Positions 58,947-64,000 of a DNA stretch of 64,000 bases are shown piece after piece. The stretch is from Pseudopithomyces maydicus (Eukaryota > Ascomycota > Dothideomycetes > Pleosporales > Didymosphaeriaceae). The stretch's first letter is position 1, and each line of letters begins with the position of its first letter. The stretch spans positions 682,001 through 746,000 of the forward strand of contig JANTUC010000008.1 in NCBI GenBank assembly GCA_026873275.1, written 5' to 3'. A program made the position numbers and the translations under genes. The notes below the pieces were generated by a model. That model was not told where the DNA came from and did not search any database. It saw only the letters and a list, made by a program, of their open reading frames with translations.

Positions 58947-59901
58947 TGAACATGCTCGAGGGCGAGCGCAACGCTCGATCAGGTGTAATCAGGAGGCTGC
59001 GCACCGCCGTCGCTCTCGGGGTGGATGCACTGGGCGATGTTGTGCAGCGTGTTTGATTACCGTGGCGGCGCGTCCGGTGCGCGTGTCCCGCCTTATGTTG
59101 TTTTCGTGGCACCGCAGCGTGTCAACAGTCAACAGCACTAATGCACCGGTGGAGAAGAGCTGGCGTGTACACGGCAGCGCGCGCCTCTACAGATAGATGA
59201 TGCATCCTCGCCGGTCACGCCCCCTCCCGGTGCCCGTCACAGCACGTCGCGACAGAATATGCCAGGTGTGCCACACTGTCGTCTCACCAGCCGTCCATGC
59301 TCCGTGGGCCCCTGGCCGCGAAATTGCATGCCAATCCCGGCTTCTAGAAGCCGTCCCGCCCTGCCTCGCCGCCCGTTTTGCACGCACCACCACCCTTGCC
59401 CGCACTGCCCACGCTGCCAGTCTGGAGTCTTTGTGCGCCATGCTGCCATATAGTGGGCCATCCCAGCCTATATCGTTCGCGAGAGCCAGCCTCGAGCCCA
59501 TCGTTCATCGCATCACATGGAAACCGCGTCGCGTGCGCGTGCATTTGCTTTCAAGATTAGAATAGGTCCTGTCAGGCTCCGACGGTCCGCAGTTATGGCT
59601 ATGTGCTATATATGCAAATTGGTATAGGCAATGTGATGGGGTATCTATCGCAGATGATGTGGTATCGCTCTGGTAGAAGGGAACAGCGAAACAAACAAAC
59701 AAACTGGCCTCGACCTGAAGAGAAAAAAAAAGAAAGGGAGAAGTAAACATGGCATCGGCTCGGATGCACTCGTCAGCTCGGATGCATCGTCGACATGTAA
59801 GGTGCATAAGGTGCACAGGTGCAGAGGTGCTGGAAATAAAAAAAACATAGACAGAGAAAGGGGTAGGTATGATCGTGGTCGCCTGGGAGTGGCGAGTCTG
59901 T
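58947..59901. promoter_or_regulatory. region upstream of KAR9 and 3' of the next gene
   Basis: About 955 bp holding the KAR9 promoter and the 3' end of the gene at 59902-61413. An A-rich GAGAAAAAAAAAGAAAG tract lies near 59720. A short duplication of a TCAGCTCGGATGCA-like block occurs near 59755-59785. No gene is supported. Confidence 0.4.
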
Positions 59902-61413
59902 CTACGAGACTTCGAAGTCGGTGTCGATCTGGAGTGTGGGTGTCTTGGCCTGGCTCCTTCGTTGCTTCCACTCCTTGACAATCTCCTCACGGACGCCCTG
60001 GCACCACTTCAACAGCGCAGTATCGAACTTCTTCCATGCCTCGTTGTCGGTGCCCTGGACCACGCCCATGACGTCGACATCCAGCTTGACGTCCCAGCGT
60101 AGCTCGGCAGCTTTGGCCCAGTAACGCAGATTATCGGCGCATCGATAGGGCTTGGCCGTGTCGGTGTGGTACTGTTTGATCTCCTCGAAATGACGGGGAG
60201 ATTTCTTGACAAGGTTGTTGTGGAGGTGAACCAGCCGCAATCCGTTTTGCAAGGCAGCTAGAAACGGCGTGGGCAATTCTGCGTCCTCTGGACTTGTCCA
60301 TTCGGGAAGAGGATCTGGGAGGGGGTCGAACGACTTCAGAAACAGCACCTCACGTTCCCTCTCTCTTCCTGTCCAGTCGCCCTCGCGCCATGACCAGCTC
60401 TCGCGCTCTTCCTCTTCTGCAAGCTCCTTCTCTTCTTCCGTGTCTAACAGTGACCCAATGTCCTCCACCCACTCTTTGATGCGTGCAACTTCATATGGAG
60501 AAACGCCGTTGGCAAAGTTGCGTATAGCAAGGCGCTTCAACACCTCGAGCACATCATAGAGCTCCTTGCGTATCTCGCGCTCGGATTTGATAGCATACAG
60601 TCGCTGAGGGTCCTCGTGGGCTGTATAGTAGTTTCTAGCTGCACGGATTGCAAGCGTGGTCACGTCCAGCAAATTTAGGCCTTGAATCTGATGCCAGCCT
60701 GGTGTCTCTGCAGACTTGCGCCCTCCTGAACCGTCTCCCATACCATCGTCTGCCCCAGTGCCGTTGCTGTGACCTTTTTCTAGCTCTGCCAGGTGCTTGG
60801 AGCTCTCCTCGAGCGACTCGCGCAGCTCTCGACGGAGAACCGGCATGTCAGGTGGTGGGGGCACGTAGACGGGGTTGTTCTTGTAGGTGCTCACGGTAGG
60901 CGGCAGCATGACGGGCTCGCTGTCATCCCAGCTCATGGAGGCGTTGTCGTCGACAGGCGACTCCACGAGCCCTTCTCCCAGCTGGTCCACGGCGTCGAGC
61001 GAGAGGCCAGCCAGGTCTCCCTCGACGTCCGACAGCGGGCGTTGCGAGCCGCTGGGCGTTCGCGAGGCGTTCTGGCGCTTCTTCGCTACCCTGCCGGTGG
61101 CTTCGTCCAGCAGACCGGTTCGGGCAAAGTAGTACTGCAGGTGGGCGATGGTCCCCAGGTTCATGACGCTGTCCCTGTTCTTTGCGGAGCGGGAGAACTG
61201 GGTTCCCTCTGGTCGCATGTATCCCCGCCTCCTGCCAGGTATGCCACTATCCGAGAGGCGCGAGCTTGCCGAACGGCCGGAGACGGAGGACACAGAGGAG
61301 GCGGTCGAAACGGAGCGGTCGAGCTGCGGCACGGCATTGAGGGCGAGCGATGGCGAGACCCATGGCTCAGGCGAGAGGGAGCGGTCTGGCGGAGGAGAAG
61401 GCGTCGACTCCAT
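59902..61413 (-). CDS. uncharacterised fungal protein, 503 aa
   Basis: A single uninterrupted exon. I do not recognise a named domain. The first 200 or so residues are Ser/Arg/Pro-rich with a GTIAHLQYYFARTGLLDEATGR patch. The C-terminal 280 residues look folded and helical: LNLLDVTTLAIRAARNYYTA, REIRKELYDVLEVLKRLAIR, VARIKEWVEDIGSLL, FLAALQNGLRLVHLHN and RCADNLRYWAKAAELRWDVK. A charged EEEKELAEEEERESWSWREG segment separates two helical parts. There is no signal peptide or membrane span. The sequence looks like a real conserved cytosolic or nuclear fungal protein. It lies tail-to-head with KAR9 on the same strand. Confidence 0.8.
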   Translation of the reverse strand: MESTPSPPPDRSLSPEPWVSPSLALNAVPQLDRSVSTASSVSSVSGRSASSRLSDSGIPGRRRGYMRPEGTQFSRSAKNRDSVMNLGTIAHLQYYFARTGLLDEATGRVAKKRQNASRTPSGSQRPLSDVEGDLAGLSLDAVDQLGEGLVESPVDDNASMSWDDSEPVMLPPTVSTYKNNPVYVPPPPDMPVLRRELRESLEESSKHLAELEKGHSNGTGADDGMGDGSGGRKSAETPGWHQIQGLNLLDVTTLAIRAARNYYTAHEDPQRLYAIKSEREIRKELYDVLEVLKRLAIRNFANGVSPYEVARIKEWVEDIGSLLDTEEEKELAEEEERESWSWREGDWTGREREREVLFLKSFDPLPDPLPEWTSPEDAELPTPFLAALQNGLRLVHLHNNLVKKSPRHFEEIKQYHTDTAKPYRCADNLRYWAKAAELRWDVKLDVDVMGVVQGTDNEAWKKFDTALLKWCQGVREEIVKEWKQRRSQAKTPTLQIDTDFEVS

Positions 61414-62033
61414 AGCGAAGTGCGGTCGGTGTGGCGGTTATGCAGGATGCAGGCAGCAGATGTTGTGCAGCTGTCGAGGGCTGGTGCAGGGAAGTCAGCT
61501 ACAGGTCATCTCCGAAATCCATGAGGCGAAAGAGCTGGTGGTGGGTGCGCTCCGGTGGTTGCTAGGCGGCGGCAGTGGAGATTGGTTTCAACGATTGTCT
61601 CAGTAAATTCAGGAGACGGGCAAGCAGCAACAACAACAACGCGCCGACAAAGCTGGCGCATGCCCCACCGGGGCTAGCAAGCGACCTCTACAGAGCAGCC
61701 GTGGTGCAGTGCCATCACTAATCGCACGGCTTCACGCCCCGGCGCATGCTGTGGCGAAAAAAAAAACGTTTCAACGCCCTCGTACCGTTGGTAACGATGG
61801 ATGGCGCGCCCCGCCGTTAGCCAGGGGCGCGGGCACCTGCGCGCGTGCTCAGCCCTACCTGGGTAGTCCCTTTCACCAGGACGGAGGGGGAGGGGAGAGG
61901 AGGGGAAGGCCCACAGGGACAAGCTGCTCGAGGGTGATGACGTCTGAGGTACATAACACGTCCTGGCACGCCAGTTGCCCGCAAACATCCTCCTCCTTCC
62001 CGTATGAAACGTTTCTTCTCGAGCACAATCAGA
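61414..62033. promoter_or_regulatory. divergent promoter region, uncharacterised gene / acylphosphatase
   Basis: About 620 bp between divergent starts, with a CAACAACAACAAC stretch near 61628, an A10 run near 61757 and a G/A-rich tract near 61880-61905. No gene is supported. Confidence 0.4.
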
Positions 62034-62517
62034 ATGGCCGACAAGCGGGTACGCCGTGCCATCAGCAAACTGGCGTCCGTGCTGGCACACTAACCGCCGA
62101 CAGATCTCCTTCAAGGTTGACGGCGAGGTGCAGGGTGAGTGCCCCTACCGTACTTGGGAAAAAGATGCCAGCCTTCAGTCTAATCGAGGCCAGGTGTGAA
62201 CTTCCGGTAGACCAATCTCCGCTCTGGGGAAGCCCCATTTTGACCATGCATCCAGGTCCTTCACCAAAAAACAAGCCAACAACCTCGGGGTGACAGGATA
62301 TGTGACGAATGCATCCGACGGGACGGTATGCTCGGGCGCCGTCTCCATCATTACATGCTGACCCTCGCAGGTCAAAGGTGAGGCTCAAGGCTCTTCTGAT
62401 GCCATTGAAGAATTCGTCCAGCACCTCAACAAGGGCCCGTCAGCCGCCACCGTCCAGGGCGTGGAGCACGATGACATGTCGACCAAGTCCGGCGAGAGCA
62501 GCTTCGACGTCCGGTAG
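62034..62517 (+). CDS. acylphosphatase, five exons including a 13-nt micro-exon
   Basis: Exons 62034-62048, 62104-62134, 62194-62206, 62256-62325 and 62371-62517 join in phase to give 91 aa, the normal size. The product starts MADKRISFKVDGEVQGV and continues NFRSFTKKQANNLGV, then TGYVTNASDGTVKGEAQG. The catalytic Arg of the acylphosphatase signature is in GVNFRSF (usually GVxFR), formed across exons 2-4. The catalytic Asn is in GYVTNASDG. The enzyme hydrolyses acyl phosphates such as carbamoyl phosphate or 1,3-bisphosphoglycerate in the cytosol. All four introns are 45-59 bp with GT-AG ends. Because the exons are so small, the gene is easily missed by ORF calling. The motif match makes the assignment strong. 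Confidence 0.93.
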
Positions 62518-63767
62518 GTGTTCAGTAAATGTATAAGAGGAGAGAGCAGCTGGAAAAGTGGCTGCGAAGTGAACAATGTAAAACATAAAATGCAATCAGG
62601 TTCCATGCGCCATTACACTATCCATGATTGCTTTTAGCGGAGACAGCTCCGCACGTATCGCTGTGCAGACATGAGGAATTAGAGTTCGGGTATGTTGATG
62701 CTTCCAGGCGGGTTCCGTTGTGGCCCGCGAATGGGCAGACTCCCGGTCGCATTGCGATTCTTGAGAGTGAGCGTTGAATGCATCTTCTACGGCTTTCACA
62801 CGGACGCTTCCAGCGAGAATGTCATGCTCAACATGTCAAGCAAGCAACTACGTGCACCGACGCAATTGGAAATAATCTTACAGAATGTATCTGTGACTCA
62901 GCTTGCACATGTGACCTACCAAAGCACGAAAAAAAATCGTGACGCTCTATCACCAGTGGACGTCTTACGGCAGTAGCACTTGCGGCAGTACTAAATCGGC
63001 AGCCAGCGCGTCGGCAGCAAGATTAAAATCGGCGCCCAAGTCCTCGGCGAGTTTACGCGGGATCTCGCTGTCTCCAGCCCTACAAGTGGGGGGCTTGGAG
63101 GCGAGACACCGAGACGCCGCCCGATTCTTTTTCGGCTTCTATTTCCAGACATCTGGAACTACCAGCTGCCCTTGGCCTGACAGCTCGCCGGTCAAGTTCA
63201 GAAAGCAGACTGTTACTCGCCAGAATCTATGTTGCTATGCTTTCTTCTCGTGCAGAGCAACGCATGACATCTTATCAGTATACAGTCGCAAACTGACCGT
63301 TGCTGTTGTTGAGCTGGCGGCGACTGACGAAGCATGACTCCGGACTTGGCGCGGCATCCCGAATTGTTTTCGTGCAATGAACCATCACCTTCCGCCTTTC
63401 TCATGCACGAGACCTGAGCAGGTTTCTTCTAGCCTGACTAACGGATCCCGCGCAACGAAGGGACCAATCTTTTCGGTGGGGGCGTTTGCAATGGCAAACT
63501 GCGCCCCGTTCCTGACTGAGCGGGATCCCGAAAGGTTCTCGATAGCCTAGAGTCTTTGTCGTCAACGGCGACCGCCTTGATCTTATAAAGACTGATTGTT
63601 ACCTCAGCTACTAGTCCCACACACACATCTACCTCTACAGACACAGCAACCTCTCGTCATCTGATTCCAACACCAATCTCAAACATACAATACCACACCC
63701 TATACACATAACATTGCTCCAGTTCGATCTTGATCCTGGAAATTCAGGATAGCCATTTGCTCTCCTT
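62518..63767. promoter_or_regulatory. intergenic region before the right-edge gene
   Basis: About 1.25 kb. Short frames such as 62939-63337 carry no recognisable protein. The last 190 bp look like a promoter and a CA-rich leader (many ACACA steps near 63620-63710). No gene is supported. Confidence 0.4.
63584..63589 (+). promoter_or_regulatory. TATA box of the right-edge gene
   Basis: TATAAA lies 184 bp upstream of the ATG at 63768, ahead of a CA-rich leader, so the leader would be about 150 nt. Confidence 0.45.
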
Positions 63768-64000
63768 ATGATTTCTGCGAGAGCAGCAACATACGGTCAC
63801 AGTGCCTCAAAGCAGGCATCTGTACAAATCTACAAAACTCTAAATAGCCTAGGCACTTCCGGGACAGGACTGAGATCGACCTTTGTCGCCATCCATCATG
63901 CACAGCTAGCCCCAGCATCACAACGCCAATTCTCCACATCACCAAAGTCGGCTAGGATCGATGAGTTCTTTCTCCAGAAGGAGACCGACAAGGTCCGCAG
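63768..64000 (+). CDS. N-terminus of a mitochondrially targeted protein, possibly alternative oxidase (cut by edge)
   Basis: The frame is open from the ATG to the window end (77 complete codons). The first 60 or so residues lack acidic side chains and are rich in Ala, Ser, Arg and Gln, ending in RQFSTSP, a typical cleavage region of a mitochondrial presequence. Next is ARIDEFFLQKETDKVR. Fungal alternative oxidases have a similar QFST...IREFFPP stretch at this place, before the first helix, so AOX is a reasonable guess. Other mitochondrial matrix proteins cannot be excluded. A GT-rich splice site is not visible before the edge. Confidence 0.6.
   Translation, partial: MISARAATYGHSASKQASVQIYKTLNSLGTSGTGLRSTFVAIHHAQLAPASQRQFSTSPKSARIDEFFLQKETDKVR

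Overview
The window is nuclear DNA of a filamentous ascomycete, most likely a Dothideomycete of the Pleosporales type. The basis is GT-AG introns of about 45-75 bp with CTAAC/CTAAT-like branch sites, fungal-only families (KAR9, Zn2Cys6 regulators, GH131, AA9, short heme-thiolate peroxidases, VPS62/DUF946) and dense, alternately oriented genes. I assign 22 protein genes, 20 with both ends inside the window and two cut by its edges. I found no rRNA, convincing tRNA, CRISPR array or intact transposon.

Layout. 0-14 kb holds housekeeping and regulatory genes: a DUF1917-like gene cut by the left edge, primase small subunit PRI1, ubiquitin-S27a, an Ace2/Swi5-type zinc-finger factor, a NYN-domain RNase-like protein, a mitochondrial carrier, and a Gbp2/Hrb1-type three-RRM mRNA-binding protein. 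13.5-17.9 kb is gene-poor, GC-rich and microsatellite-bearing at first, then less GC-rich with a 52-bp direct repeat pair. 17.9-26.6 kb looks accessory: a secreted heme-thiolate peroxygenase, a DHA1-type MFS transporter and a Zn2Cys6 regulator (all +), then a secreted GH131 glucanase (-). 28.2-38.3 kb has a small acidic protein, a giant coiled-coil repeat protein of about 2,335 residues, and proteasome subunit RPN6. 38.3-44.8 kb is sparse, with one degenerate SDR-like gene. 44.8-55.3 kb carries a VPS62-like protein, 5-oxoprolinase, a secreted AA9 polysaccharide monooxygenase, RPB5 and PPM1. 55.8-62.5 kb carries KAR9, an unknown conserved-looking protein and a five-exon acylphosphatase. The right edge cuts a mitochondrially targeted protein.

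How the genes fit together. Most are unrelated core genes (replication, translation, transcription, proteolysis, mRNA export, spindle orientation). GH131, AA9 and the peroxygenase are secreted oxidative or hydrolytic enzymes and suggest a plant-associated or saprotrophic lifestyle. Peroxygenase, MFS pump and Zn2Cys6 regulator are adjacent and co-oriented, which could be a small detoxification or metabolite locus; that is inference.

The most striking pattern is that six conserved genes each contain one or two single-base frame breaks, mostly at short homopolymers one base too short for the conserved reading frame. In the giant coiled-coil gene a 63-bp internal repeat has one 62-bp spacing, which shows the missing base directly. 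I favour a consensus or assembly artefact. No clearly new multi-gene system was found; the giant repeat protein is the best candidate for something little described.
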